Assembly (NCBI RefSeq): GCF_963678635.1
Contig: NC_087071.1
Coordinates: 17,667,613-17,731,612 of the forward strand
Length of the DNA: 64,000 nucleotides
Direction of reading: 5' to 3'
Origin: Symsagittifera roscoffensis
Lineage: Eukaryota > Xenacoelomorpha > Acoela > Convolutidae
Shown here: piece after piece, positions 23,200-34,083 of the stretch
How the letters are laid out: each line of letters starts with the position of its first letter
How positions within the stretch are numbered: the first letter of the stretch is position 1
Translations under genes and position numbers: made by a program
The notes under the pieces: generated by a model
Told to the model about the DNA's origin: nothing
What the model saw: the letters and a program-made list of their open reading frames with translations, nothing else
The model's database searches: none

Positions 23200-24861
23200 T
23201 GTTCACATTGGTGATCTTTTTGAATTTTTCTCAGATGAGATTTGATACTTGGAGAGTTTTGATTCATTTTGGAAAACTGGCGCAGTTCTTATTAGGTGCA
23301 TTAACCCAGACATTGCAAAACAAACTTAGAAGGTCACAGCCACTCATCGATGTTTTTTCGACACTTTTAGAATCTGAATCAAGAGTAAAACACTTATTAT
23401 GATACCACACTTGATTCCCAACGAGCTTTCTTTGAGAAAAAAACTACCTGAAAAAAAAACAATTCGGACATAGAAGAACCCTAACCATTAGCTACTTCCC
23501 ACTATTCCAGAGTGGTCAGAAAAATGATTTATCAACACTTGAGACAAACAAAAGATGACGGAGGAAACTAGTGAATACGCAGGTACAGTAAACGAACCTT
23601 GTGCAAGCACACATCGCGAGATGAAACAAAAAAAATATTGCCAATAGATGCTTGGAAAAGTGAAAAAGAAATCAAGAAAAAGAATAAGTTGAGGTTTTTC
23701 ATTTTTCAAAATTTGGAGAAAAAACATATCGTGTCAAAGTTTTCGAAATTTGAGAATTACGAGTGAAACTTTTTAGTGAATAATTTACCATTTAGAGAAA
23801 ACTGTACTAGTAGGTTATTTGTGTGGTGATAGATATCGAGAGATGACAACCATATCCTTTCAAGTATAAATACATCTCGATCAAAGTATAGCGAAGCAAA
23901 ATTGAGAGCGCGAAACCCAGTCGGCAATTATCTGATGACATATACGCGGCATTTCCCTGATAGGTTCTTGAGAAACTACAATTTGTAAATGTATTTGCCA
24001 ATCAGTTGTACTTTACTGGTTCCAATTAAGACTTTTTTTATTCCACTGGTCCAATTTTTGAAAAGAAGTAATTCACTTTTTTAGTGAACTTCACGCTTTT
24101 GGCAGTTGGACAGTGGAGCTTGCCTTCCTTTTAATAGACTTTCTCCGAAAAAAAACGAACAAAAATCTTCACATATTTAAGTAAAAATCTATTTCATCTT
24201 TAACACTTTAAAACAAATTTCTGGTGCAACTGAATAAAAGTACTGGTCATTAAAAAGTGACTCCAACCATCCAACCAGCATGTAACTCAGCAACCAGAAC
24301 GTGTTCATATGGGCGTTTTAGCGGCGACGGAGCTGGCAAAAGTAACGTTTAAATAGAAAACAGAGTTAACAAAATATTAAAACAGAAGTATTTACGAAAG
24401 ACCATTCAGGAAACGTTCAATTAAGTTTTTACATTGAAGCACCTAAATGGATAAAATCTATAATTTCACAAACGAATTGGACGATAAGCAATCAACAAAT
24501 AACCCGATCATGGGTTAAAGAACATAAATTTTTACTTATTTACAATAAAAATTTGACAATATAAGATTTTGTGGACACCATCGTGGTTTAAGAATACATA
24601 TTGGATTAATTACAAATACTTACATCGAGCAAAAGAAAAAGTCAGACTGAAATAAAAAATCAAGCGCAATAGAGCCAATATTCATCAATAGATAACTTTT
24701 CAAGTCTGCTTCATATTTTCATAATAAACAAAATCGATATGTAAAGAGAATAAGAGCTATACGTGACAGCAACTGATGATGATTATAATTCTAGTTTTTG
24801 TTAACCTTCATGATGTAATCACTTGCACCTTTCGCTTTGGATCCAAGTTTCAAGGCACATT
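23200..24861. other. Intergenic DNA downstream of SLC25A26
   Basis: No recognisable coding sequence. A third copy of the short dispersed motif seen at position 1 (GTGGAGCTTGCCTTCC) is at about 24,113. The 3' UTR of SLC25A26 should lie in the right-hand part. Confidence 0.45.
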
Positions 24862-25680
24862 TTATACCGCAACTGTGCTCATGTATGTCAATGCCGAATC
24901 ATAAACGCCCAGGAAGATAAATCCTCCAATTGAGATCCAGCATACACGAGGGACTGCACCTCTGAACAATCCTGGCAGACCTCCTTGTCCGCCAATTCGA
25001 ACGAGAGATTGCAGTAGTCCCATCTTGGTAGCCAAAGCATCTGAGTCCGCCAACATCATCTGGGTTTTAGCTACGTCAATGGGAGTGGTCAGGAATCCAG
25101 ATATCGCTCCGGCAACACCTCCCAGGCAGGCACCAGCGAGGGGTGCAGTTTTTTCTAGACCATAATAGACCGCATAGAAAGTCTTCATTTGTTCCCAGAT
25201 TGGGAATTCCAGAAGCGAAAACAAGCTGTCTCTTATCACAGTGATTCGGAAGCCGCGATATAAACCATGGTATCCCTCTTTCGCCACAGTCTCGCGGAAC
25301 ACATCGAGACTTGATTTAGTGCTGTCCAAAGATACCTGAGATCTCTGCTTGACCACCTCTACAGGTACTCGGACTATACAAGCGGCGATAGCTCCAAGCG
25401 CAGATGCAATTGCTTGAACCGCTGCCTCGGACGTTGATCCTGGCGGATAGATTGAGTAGTAAGCTTTGAAGCCTTCGTATACAATGAAGAATATCGCAGC
25501 CGAGGGAATAGATCCAGACAAAACAGACCCAATCCCTTTGTAGATTCCAGAAAATCCTCCCGCCTTGAAGAATCCTTGCTCACTCTGCAGCCGGGTCTTG
25601 ATAGTGTCCAGTGGGAACAGACAGAGATCGACAGCCAAGCCTGCTAGTCCTCCAGCGACAAAGTTTCCAAAAAGTCCCAT
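24862..25680 (-). CDS. SLC25A26: Mitochondrial S-adenosylmethionine carrier
   Basis: A 272-residue mitochondrial carrier (human SLC25A26 is 274 residues). It exchanges cytosolic S-adenosylmethionine for matrix S-adenosylhomocysteine across the inner membrane. Three ~90-residue repeats are clear, each with the carrier signature: PLDTIKTRL near residue 24, PVEVVKQRS near residue 106 and PIDVAKTQM near residue 202. The segment FKAGGFSGIYKG in repeat 1 and the RDSLFSLLEFPIWE segment after repeat 2 are typical of the SAM carrier subgroup. Start at ATG 25,680 gives the short N-terminus (MGLFGNFVAGGLAG) normal for the family. The reading frame is intact with no intron, stands alone, and has codon usage like an expressed gene. 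Confidence 0.95.
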   Translation of the reverse strand: MGLFGNFVAGGLAGLAVDLCLFPLDTIKTRLQSEQGFFKAGGFSGIYKGIGSVLSGSIPSAAIFFIVYEGFKAYYSIYPPGSTSEAAVQAIASALGAIAACIVRVPVEVVKQRSQVSLDSTKSSLDVFRETVAKEGYHGLYRGFRITVIRDSLFSLLEFPIWEQMKTFYAVYYGLEKTAPLAGACLGGVAGAISGFLTTPIDVAKTQMMLADSDALATKMGLLQSLVRIGGQGGLPGLFRGAVPRVCWISIGGFIFLGVYDSALTYMSTVAV

Positions 25681-26094
25681 TATGGATCTGAACGAATACC
25701 TTATAACAACTTCACAATTCGTCTTTTAATTTATCATTTTTTCCGGCCATTAGATCAAGTCAGAAATTATCATGGCAGCCATACTATTCTAGTACTTTAT
25801 CTTTTCATGAAGTCAAAATGTTTTGTAACGAGAGTCAGATGGCTGCGACTCAAGCCAACCAAATTGACTGATTAGCCTAATTAATTGACTACCTAGCCTT
25901 ATCAACTTCCTTAACTTATTTCATAGTGAGCCTAATTGTTGTGATAAACTTTTTAAATAGGCAATCCCTATTTAATAAGTCAACTTCAGATTAACTTTAT
26001 GATGGCAAAGGGGGATCGCAAAAGAGTTCAAACTTCCGCTACTGATAAAGATGAACGTGATTTCACAAGACAAGAAATAGCTTTTTTTACAGAG

Positions 26095-26215
26095 TAATCA
26101 GAAGGTCAAAAGTATCATAGTAACCGAGGTTACAGTCAGAAGTCCCTTCATCACGTATTCCAGTCAAAATCCTTGGAATTTTCTAGATATGGAAGAGATA
26201 ATGATAAAAGAAGAT
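26095..26215 (+). repeat. Dispersed repeat, copy 1 (partner at 61,147)
   Basis: The block with AAGTATCATAGTAACCGAGG and AGATAATGATAAAA is about 80% identical to 61,147-61,257. It lies just beyond the 3' end of a LINE relic here and just beyond a LINE ORF1 relic there, so it may be a LINE tail or SINE. Confidence 0.65.
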
Positions 26216-26337
26216 GACAAATTTTTAAGTGCTTTTCAATTAAAAATCGATACGGGTTACATTTCTTCAATAAGAACACGCCACTCGACACGAGAAAATA
26301 TAATATACAAGTGGTACAAATAAAAAACTTCGTCGAA

Positions 26338-26719
26338 GTTAATTTGTCATTTATTGTTCCGAGTACGCAAGCGGCGTTCGCAATCTGTATTGCCAGGGAG
26401 ATTCTCTGTTTTAAAAAGCTGCCTGCTCTGGGTTCCTCAGTGCATATGCTTAGGTTCTTATAAAGCTTGCTCAAAAAAATTCTGTGCTGTGGCCGGCCGC
26501 GCCCTGAATCTCAAAAGCTAGCGGTTGAAAAAGATATCCATCATCTACAAGATCTTTATACTTGTCATTTTTTCGCTATTCCGCTTCAGCGCCAGCCGTA
26601 CCAGGGTTACAAACAGACCCGGCATTAATCTTACAAGGAGCTTAGGAGTCTACTACCGTTACATCCCACAAGAGTTGCTTAGGAACAGCCCATGGAACGA
26701 TCGTCAAACCGTCTGGTCG
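26338..26719 (-). pseudogene. LINE C-terminal relic, distal part
   Basis: The minus strand reads [19 protein letters not shown] immediately next to the hAT insertion, then after stops YLFQPLAFEIQGAAG, and finally a tail ending NAACVLGTIND before a TAA near 26,338. It is the continuation of 28,565-28,836: removing the hAT element and one 8-bp duplication joins them in the same reading frame. In-frame stops and one shift near 26,474 show that it is dead. Confidence 0.75.
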
Positions 26720-26978
26720 CTTCTGATCAGGGATTGCAATATATTGAATGATCAGATATTGAATATTGAGACGATGTCAATATTGAATTTTTAATATTGA
26801 GATATTGAAGGCTAGATATTGATATTGATATTGAATTTTTTGTAGATATTGAGAAAAACGGATTTTGTATCATTGCTTGAAACGTGACGTTTTAACACAT
26901 ACACATAAAACAAATGGTGATAAAAAATTTCTGAAATGTGAAACAGCCTCTTTCAAAGAGGTATTACATGAACACTGA

Positions 26979-27383
26979 TTATAAATCAAAGAAGGCCTTA
27001 TTCTTATATAAAAACACATTGCGACAATGCCGTTCCACGCTAAGCCTGTTTTGTAAATATGTCTTGGAAAGACGGCAAAACGAAAACAGCCGCTCCGCGT
27101 CAGCACTTGCGGGTCTAAAATTTTTCATGAACTGCTGAATGTTGAAATCGGCCTCGAATTCCTCATTTTCAAAGTCTTCAAAGGAAATGCTTTGGTTCAC
27201 ATACGAATGATCGGCATCGTGAGTTCCTGCTTCTACCGGTCGCTGTTGCAGGACTTGCTCCTTGATAATATCGGCGAATGCCCCAGTTCCATTCACTACA
27301 GCGCTCGCCACGCTGTTATTTGTTACCCACTTGCTCAAGACTGCAGTAATTGGACCATGTAGCGATAACTCTTTTTGTGACAA
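26979..27383 (-). pseudogene. hAT transposase C-terminal (dimerisation) part
   Basis: The frame contains FRPASADAERLFSFCRLSK and ends NRLSVERHCRNVFLYKNK. The P-x-S-A-x-x-E-R-x-F-S pattern followed by NRL is the conserved hAT C-terminal dimerisation domain. The piece is separated from the upstream transposase parts by stops and a shift. It belongs to the hAT element at 26,728-28,556. Confidence 0.75.
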
Positions 27384-27529
27384 AAAGTGGAGAAACTTTA
27401 ATACTTTCTTGCCTCCCTCAATTCCTGGATTCTTTGCCTGCAGCGACTTTGTGCATTCCTAAACCAACACTCAACCACATCTTAATCACACACAGTAATT
27501 AATATTAACATACCTATTACCTTTGAACT

Positions 27530-27742
27530 TTAAAATACCTTAAGTGGCTGTAAGATGTTGCATATAATTTGCAGTTTGTTCCAATCATAAAACTTCAATT
27601 CGTCGTTTGGAACCACCAGCTGCAGTATGTCTTTCAGCTCCAGAAATCGTTTAAGCATATCAAACACGGAATCCCAATGCGTTGCATTGTCCAATTTTTT
27701 TTCATCTTGAGCTGTCCATTTATCAAACGAAATGAAAAGCAC
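27530..27742 (-). pseudogene. hAT transposase central part
   Basis: A 70-codon frame with features of the hAT catalytic core's C-terminal half (W-x-S…MLKRFLEL, then ELKFYDWNKLQIICNILQPLK, where the W…L…L..F pattern is usual). No complete RNase H-like core is present, which supports an internal deletion between this and the BED part. Confidence 0.55.
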
Positions 27743-28237
27743 CTACTTTTTGTCACGAGACTCAATGAATGATTTTACTTTAGCGAATAAGAACTGATAG
27801 TCTGCATCGAGCACTTTATTCAATTTGTGATATGTTACCTTTCCAACATTACGTCCTTCGAAGAACCACTTCAACGTACTAGAATTTACAACCGTATTAA
27901 TCGTTAGGTTGTCTTCGTACACTAAACGCGAAATCTTGTGCATCAGTGCAGGTATATCATCCAATTTAGGCTTTTTCGCAAAAGGAATAACATCCTGGTT
28001 GACATCGCGGCTGTCCTTAGAGGCATCATTACCGGGACATTTTGTTAGATGTAGACGTAAGCCGCTTGTCCCAGAATTAGGTGCTCTGCGAATATCACCG
28101 CATTTTAGACACTTTCGCCATTCTGTCTCTTTTCCGTTCACAAACTTAATCAGAAATAGTTTATTAATAGGCAAATCGCTCTTCTTGTTCACACGAAATT
28201 CAACAACATCATCAGGCATTTCTGTAAAAAAAACCAA
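27743..28237 (-). pseudogene. BED zinc finger / N-terminal hAT transposase part
   Basis: About 164 codons. Near the N-terminus is a zinc-finger pattern WRKCLKCGD…LRLHLTKC (CxxC … HxxxC), as in BED fingers that bind transposon ends. A LVYEDNLTINTV segment follows, as in the hAT region just after the finger. The ATG-proximal sequence MPDDVVEFRVNKK is a plausible N-terminus. It is followed by a stop. Confidence 0.65.
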
Positions 28238-28564
28238 AAGAAATTCAAGTTAACTCAATGGACTGACTAAGTCAAACAGTCAAACAGTCAACTCAACTCA
28301 CTCAAGCATTAAAATTAAACAAATTAAACAAAAAACAATTACATTGCAAAAACAACTAAACAAATTTAATTATATATTTCGAAATTCAATATTCAATTTG
28401 GTCTCTGGTATCTTAAAATAGTGATAATATTGAGAAATTGAGCTTTTAGATATTGATATTGATATTGATATTGAAATTTCATCCTATTTGATATTGATAT
28501 TGAATGGAAGATATTGATATTGAGCTCAATATATTGATATTGTATTGAAATCTCTGCTTCTGAT

Positions 28565-28836
28565 CGGTCGTGTAGAGGGGTCGTGGTTGTAAAACAGACT
28601 GAATATGAGTAGAAGATAAACTCTGCTGTACAAGGGCATTCAGGTTTGAATGCCTAGAGAATCTCCCTGCACTTTTGGGGCAATAAAGACCATGCCAACT
28701 ATCCTCAGTAACGTCTTTTCCGCACACGAATTTATGCCGTTCCAAAATTTTTGAGCCTATTCTAAGTCCTATCAAAATTCTAAGTTGTTGGTTCGAAAGT
28801 TTTAACCTTAAGTTTTTGCATGGGATGACATTCAAC
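28565..28836 (-). pseudogene. LINE C-terminal relic, proximal part
   Basis: The minus-strand frame reads LNVIPCKNLRLKLSNQQLRI, then FVCGKDVTEDSWHGLYCPKS and GRFSRHSNLNALVQQ. This is the Cys/His-containing region that follows RT in a widespread LINE type (CG…HGL.C..S.GR..RH..LN). The left side is cut by the hAT insertion and the right edge is the giant element's LTR at 28,838, so this LINE copy carries two insertions. Confidence 0.75.
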
Positions 28837-28837
28837 C

Positions 28838-29745
28838 TGTAACAGTCGACTACTTAAGTCACATATGAGGTTAAAGAAAAGTCGGCCCTATAATCATTGG
28901 CTCAAGAGTCAGGGACACTATCTCTTGTGTTTTTCTACCTCGAACGGTCGGAACCAATTCGATTCACTTGCGACATGAGAATAAAATCCCTCGCTACAGC
29001 TTAAAGGCCACTACCAAAATACCCCCCCCCCAACTCTAGAAAAAAAGAACGTCCCCATACTTAGGTCTCAAAATACCCAAAAAACGCAAACGCCGTTAAA
29101 AACAGGGTCGGAACATTCCGTTTTAGTTGCTTATTATTAGACAGTGGAACTTTGATCCATTTCAGATGGATCAACCTAACAATCTCCCTACATCAACATA
29201 ACAAGTATAAAACGCACTCAAGAAAACTAAATTGGGTACTCACATACCAGCACACTCGAGAATTGGAGTAACTAAATCAACTAGCAACTCTAGCATTAAA
29301 GGGAATTAAGTTTTAACTCAAGAAGTCTGTAATTAATGAATTCCAGCAAAGGAAATGAGTTTCAACTTGGGATTTGAGTTTTTGAGACTGGAGCATTGGG
29401 AGATCCCGTTTCTCCACCTTTCCAACGAAGGTTAATTCTTGTCCCCTTCATATGAATTTCATCTGCTTTCGTGATCGTTCTGTCTCCTATTTCAGGATAA
29501 GACAGCTCTACTCTAGTGTGATACTATATCTGGAAATTGCTAATAGCAATTTCCCGCTGCTTTTTTGACCACTTTCCCGCAATTGTAGTTTGATTGTCCT
29601 GATCTTATATTTCTGAGATTTTCAGTTGTCGCGAAAAAATTGAGCATGACATGCTCAATTCGAATTTTTCAAATTTTCCATTTCACCCCAAAATCACGTT
29701 GTTCCTATTGCTCAAGGTCAAACTTCCAAATATGACCGACTGGCA
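28838..29745 (-). repeat. 3' LTR (left edge of giant element)
   Basis: Starts TGTAACAGTCG on the plus strand and ends …GACTGGCA. It is roughly 90% identical to 56,746-57,648 throughout, with a poly-C run of nine at about 29,023. On the sense (minus) strand it therefore begins TGCCAGTCGG and ends CTGTTACA. Confidence 0.85.
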
Positions 29746-29757
29746 CATACTCCCCGG
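29746..29757 (-). promoter_or_regulatory. Candidate polypurine tract
   Basis: Directly adjacent to the 3' LTR, the sense strand reads CCGGGGAGTATG before TGCCAG. A purine-rich run at this place is the expected primer for plus-strand DNA synthesis in LTR elements. Confidence 0.55.
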
Positions 29758-30158
29758 ACTCAAGATCGATGTCCTCATCGCGTGTTGCCGTCTGCCAGTG
29801 AATCCCCAGAATGTTGAGTGTTGCTCAAGATACAGTGCCAGTGGTCATTTACAGAAGTTCGCAGCAGATTTAATTTTATATACGCCCCAAAATTCACAAC
29901 CATGCAAAATTGTCACACTATCGCTAAACAGCAATCAAAATCTGCATACACCTGTACCTTAAATTTCCGCTTGGCAAGCTAATGATAAAAGTTTCTTTTG
30001 TCTTATCCAATCAGAAAAATGTCAATTTGGTTTATATAAAAGATATAGCATATTAATAACAATATTCCGTTTCGTTAAAATTTCTTTTTCGTGACCTCAG
30101 ATTTCATCCGAGTTCACACTCGAGCCCCTTTGCTTCCCTCTCAAGACTCAAGAATCCC
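29758..30158. other. Non-coding stretch before the 3' LTR
   Basis: No conserved ORF on the sense strand. On the antisense (plus) strand there is a TATA-like TTTATATAAAAG at about 30,028-30,039, also kept in the duplicate at about 31,904-31,915. This would suit an antisense promoter, but nothing else supports one. Confidence 0.4.
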
Positions 30159-31035
30159 TCATTTTGTGTTCCTTGCCTTTGAGGTGCTAGGCCCTGATGC
30201 GTTTGACACCGTAATCTGCCTTAGCAGCGCTTCCTCATCATCGGAGCCGATCACGATCTCCTCCCACGCTTTTAGTTGTTCGTTGGATCGCATCCACTCC
30301 CTCTGATCTTGCAACCTCTTTGCCTGGTTTGGCAAACCCTTCACTTTCGATTCCTTGTTCCGGCAAAAGGAATTGTGAAGACTCAGGCTCACGTTGTTCG
30401 CCAAGTCATCTTCCAATATTGACTCTCTCGCCTTGGTTTTATCTCGAGACACCCTACCAACTCTCTTCCAACCCGTCGTAACCGCATTTCGGTGGGTCAG
30501 CAAAGGTCTCTTGAAGGCTTCCGGTCCTATCTCTAGCTTAGGAACTGCCGATATTCTTTCTGATGTTTCTTCATGTGATCCTTCGTCACCGCATATTACC
30601 AAAATGCCAATGTCGCTCGAAACCACGTGAAGAATCTCATGCGGCTCCAAACGTGGCTGTTCTCCATCGGTATAGCGAACACTTTGCATGCAGCCTCAAA
30701 CAACTCAAGTCTCCTGCTATAGTCAATAGCTTGTGTCGACTCTGCTGTCGGTGTCTTCGATTCCCAAAATTTCGTCACGTTCTCTTCGATTCATCGCAAA
30801 GCCAACATTGTACTCACCACTAGGAGGGTCACCTTCTGCCGATGATCGGGTAACCCGATTGACCGAATTTCTTCCACGTCCCATACCAAGCAGAGGATTG
30901 AGTGTTCCGGGTACCACACGATCTGTGCCAGACAATGATATGGGCATTCCCCATGCGTGATATCGATGCTCCGGAGGTTGCTACTCCCGAGGCCTCCAGC
31001 AGAGGTTCCAATTCCATCATCTTCTCATGTGTCAT
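30159..31035 (-). pseudogene. Last accessory ORF of giant element, copy 1 (broken)
   Basis: Four overlapping minus-strand frames (31,035-30,829, 30,947-30,723, 30,778-30,596 and 30,689-30,159) together follow one ~290-residue protein, with shifts where they overlap. The last piece, 176 codons, has HEILHVVSSDIGILVICGDEG and a charged C-terminal half (KGLPNQAKRLQDQREWMRSN) ending in STSKARNTK. I do not recognise the family. Its position, last before the 3' LTR, is where an env would lie, but I see no signal peptide, transmembrane segment or fusion-type protein. Confidence 0.5.
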
Positions 31036-31137
31036 ATCATTCTCCTCCTGGGCTCCTGGGCTGGGGCACTGCTAATCGGCTTCCCGATTGCGTTCTGCCT
31101 CTCAAAGTCACTCGTGTTTTCACCTTCCAAACTCAAG

Positions 31138-33013
31138 AATTGGAGTAACTAAATCAACTAGCAACTCTAGCATTAAAGGGAATTAAGTTTTAACTCAAGA
31201 AGTCTGTAATTAATGAATTCCAGCAAAGGAAATGAGTTTCAACTTGGGATTTGAGTTTTTGAGACTGGACCATTGGGAGATCCCGTTGTCCACCTTTCCA
31301 ACGAAGGTTAATTCTTGTCCCCTTCATATGAATTTCATCTGCTTTCGTGATCGTTCTGTCTCCTATTTCAGAATAAGACAGCTCTACTCTAGTGTGATAC
31401 TATATCTGGAAATTGCTAATAGCAATTTCCCGCTGCTTTTTTGACCACTTTCCCGCGATTGTAGTTTGACTGTCCTGATCTTGTATTTCTGAGATTTTCA
31501 GTTGTCGCGAAAAAATTGAGCATGACATGCTCAATTCGAGTTTTTCAAATTTTCCATTTTACCCCAAAATCACGTTGTTCCTATTGCTCAAGGTCAAACT
31601 TCCAAATATGACCGACTGGCACATACTCCCCGGACTCAAGATCGATGTCCTCATCGCGTGTTGCCGTCTGCCAGTGAATCCCCAGAATGTTGAGTGTTGC
31701 TCAAGATACAGTGCCAGTGGTCATTTACAGAAGTTCGCAGCAGATTTAATTTTATATACGCCCCAAAATTCACAACCATGCAAAATTGTCACACTATCGC
31801 TAAACAGCAATCAAAATCTGCATACACCTGTACCATAAATTTCCGCTTTGCAAGCTAATGATAAAAGTTTCTTTTGTCTTATCCAATCAGAAAAATGTCA
31901 ATTTGGTTTATATAAAAGATATAGCATATTAATAACAATATTCCGTTTCGTTAAAATTTCTTTTTCGTGACCTCAGATTTCATCCGAGTTCACACTCGAG
32001 CCCCTTTGCTTCCCTCTCAAGACTCAAGAAACCCTCATTTTGTATTCCTTGCCTTTGAGGTGCTAGGCCCTGATGCGTTTGACACCGTAATCTGCCTTAG
32101 CAGCGCTTCCTCATCATCGGAGCCGATCACGATCTCCTCCCACGCTTTTAGTTGTTTGTTGGATCGCATCCACTCCCTCTGCTCTTGCAACCTCTTTGCC
32201 TGGTTTGGCAAACCCTTCACTTTCGATTCCCTGTTCCGGCAAAAGGAATTGTGAAGACTCAGGCTCACGTTGTTCGCCAAGTCATCTTCCAATATTGACT
32301 CTCTCGCCTTGGTTTTATCTCGAGACACCCTACCAACTCTCTTCCAACCCGTCGTAACCGCATTTCGGTGGGTCAGCAAAGGTCTCTTGAAGGCTTCCGG
32401 TCCTATCTCTAGCTTAGGAACTGCCGATATTCTTTCTGATGTTTCTTCATGTGATCCTTCGTCACCGCATATTACCAAAATGCCAATGTCGCTCGAAACC
32501 ACGTGAAGAATCTCATGCGGCTCCAAACGTGGCTGTTCTCCATTGGTATGGCGAACACTTTGCATGCAGCCTCAAACAACTCAAGTCTCCTGCTATAGTC
32601 AATAGCGTGTGTCGACTCTGCTGTCGGTGTCTTCGATTCCCAAAATTTCGTCACGTTCTCTTCGATTCATCGCAAAGCCAACATTGTACTCACCACCAGG
32701 AGGGTCACCTTCTGCCGATGATCGGGTAACCCGATTGACCGAATTTCTTCCACGTCCCATACCAAGCAGAGGATTGAGTGTTCCGGGTACCACACCATCT
32801 GTGCCAGACAATGATATGGGCATTCCCCATGCGTGATATCGATGCTCCGGAGGTTGCTACTCCCGAGGCCTCCAGCAGAGGTTCAAATTCCATCATCTTC
32901 TCATGTGTCATATCATTCTCCTCCTGGGCTCCTGGGCTGGGGCACTGCTAATCGGCTTCCCGATTGCGTTCTGCCTCTCAAAGTCACTCGTGTTTTCACC
33001 TTCCAAACTCAAG
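31138..33013. repeat. 1.88-kb tandem duplication, copy 2
   Basis: Second copy of 29,261-31,137. It starts with a 5'-truncated piece of LTR (31,138-31,621), so it is not an independent LTR. The two copies share the same frameshifts in the ORF, so duplication came after decay, or is an assembly effect. Confidence 0.9.
32035..32911 (-). pseudogene. Last accessory ORF of giant element, copy 2 (broken)
   Basis: Same overlapping frames as at 30,159-31,035, with only scattered substitutions. The most upstream ATG (32,911) overlaps the TGA of the preceding ORF in an ATGA arrangement. The N-terminal piece reads MTHEKMMEFEPLLEASGVAT. No recognised domain. Confidence 0.5.
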
Positions 33014-34083
33014 AGTTCTTCCCAGATTTCACTCAAGTCATCTCTTTGTTCCCTTGGTACAGTTCCCAGGATCTTCCTCAACAGTCTGTGTGAATGGTGC
33101 GACATTCGAGCCAGTCGTATGCACTTGGGTACCGAGAAGGCTTTGTCTATTAGTATGCTCTGGCTGGATACCTCTACTATCGCCATGTGTAATGGATAGT
33201 GGCTTCCACATAGGTTGGCCATGACTGATCCCACCAAGGACTTCGCATTTACTAGCGGACTATAGGCCTCGCTCACGGAAAATCCCATTTCCGCCTCAAG
33301 CCCCAACTTCCACCTTCTGATGTGCTTCTAAGTTATTTGCAATACTCCAGGCCATGGTTCCACGCTCAGCGCTGTCACCAAATGGTGCTCAGACTCCAGC
33401 ATCTCCAGAGACTCTAAGCTGTACATCCTCGAGAAGAATCTCAACGCCGTTGCTATAATCACAATAGTTTTCGTGTAACACTCAGCCACTATCTGCACTT
33501 CACTTTTTTCTCTTTCTGTTACGTCGCCAAACCAAGCGACTAGATCTTCTCTCTGGAAGGACTGCACTCTGACACATGATCGTCCATCACAAGTGTGCTC
33601 TCCACCTCCACACGTCAGGTCAAGACAACTACCGGGTTCCAACTTCTTCACTGATCCCAGCTTACTCATCGCCTCACCCGACTCTTTGCTCTGAGGCAGG
33701 ATCAGCTTGTGTATTACATTCAGAGTTCCCAAGTATTCATCCTTCGTCGGTGCCAGCCTCACTCGCTCCGTGACCTCTTCAATCAAGCTTGCGTGGGGAT
33801 GTGGGCACCAGGACGGTCTCAGCAACTTCCAAACCGTTCCTAAATTCGTAATCAGAATGCCATTCCCATTCCCCATTTTCAATTCTACTCTCTTGTTCGA
33901 GCGCGGTATGCTAATCACTTTTGGCATCCTCTCAAGTATCAGGCCTAGGCTCGGTTTTTGTCGTTCCACTGAATCAATCTCGATTATTTTCTTTGTCCAA
34001 AACTTTAACAGCTCCGTCACTTCGTGATTCCTGTGAGCACTACCTGCCTCTAAATCCAAGAAAGGGTTGTACGCTATCCCCAT
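32908..34083 (-). pseudogene. Accessory ORF of giant element, unrecognised, one amber stop
   Basis: Two frames in the same phase, 34,083-33,328 and 33,306-32,908, separated by a single in-frame TAG, giving about 391 codons in all. The N-terminal half has a cysteine/histidine-bearing stretch (CLDLTCGGGEHTCDGRSC, about residues 153-170) that could bind metal, followed by a hydrophobic IVIIATALRFF segment. The C-terminal part contains LLRKILGTVPREQRDDLSE and ends ARG-rich (RRRMI). The start ATG at 34,083 overlaps the upstream TAA (TAATG). No family is recognised. Confidence 0.5.

Larger units (their letters stand above)
26728..28556 (-). mobile_element. hAT-family DNA transposon
   Basis: A 1,829-bp element. 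The ends are imperfect inverted repeats starting CAGGGATTGCAATA (left) and CAGAGATTTCAATA (right, reverse complement). The exact 8-bp target duplication CTTCTGAT lies at 26,720-26,727 and 28,557-28,564. Both subterminal regions are rich in GATATT repeats (about 26,738-26,850 and 28,440-28,545). The interior encodes a broken minus-strand hAT transposase. The element sits inside a LINE relic and is therefore younger than it. At about 1.35 kb of coding space it is shorter than a typical 600-residue hAT transposase, so internal loss is likely. Confidence 0.88.
29261..31137. repeat. 1.88-kb tandem duplication, copy 1
   Basis: Nearly identical to 31,138-33,013. It comprises the inner ~485 bp of the 3' LTR, the polypurine tract, a non-coding 400 bp and the last ORF of the element. 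Both junctions fall at a CTC(A/G)AGA sequence. Confidence 0.9.

Noticed and set aside
22930-23206. Repeated protein (ISRQFPDMP)n
   Set aside because: It is only the translation of a 27-bp minisatellite, open in two frames.
26525-26794. Plus-strand frame with a hydrophobic, signal-peptide-like start
   Set aside because: It is antisense to the LINE C-terminal relic (RPDG…PW…WD) and runs into the hAT terminal repeat. The minus-strand reading explains the conserved pattern.
31138-31621. A third, solo LTR
   Set aside because: It lacks the first ~420 bp of the LTR and is part of the 1.88-kb tandem duplication.
30159-32911. An env gene before the 3' LTR
   Set aside because: No signal peptide, transmembrane segment or glycoprotein-like features; the sequence is charged and soluble-looking.
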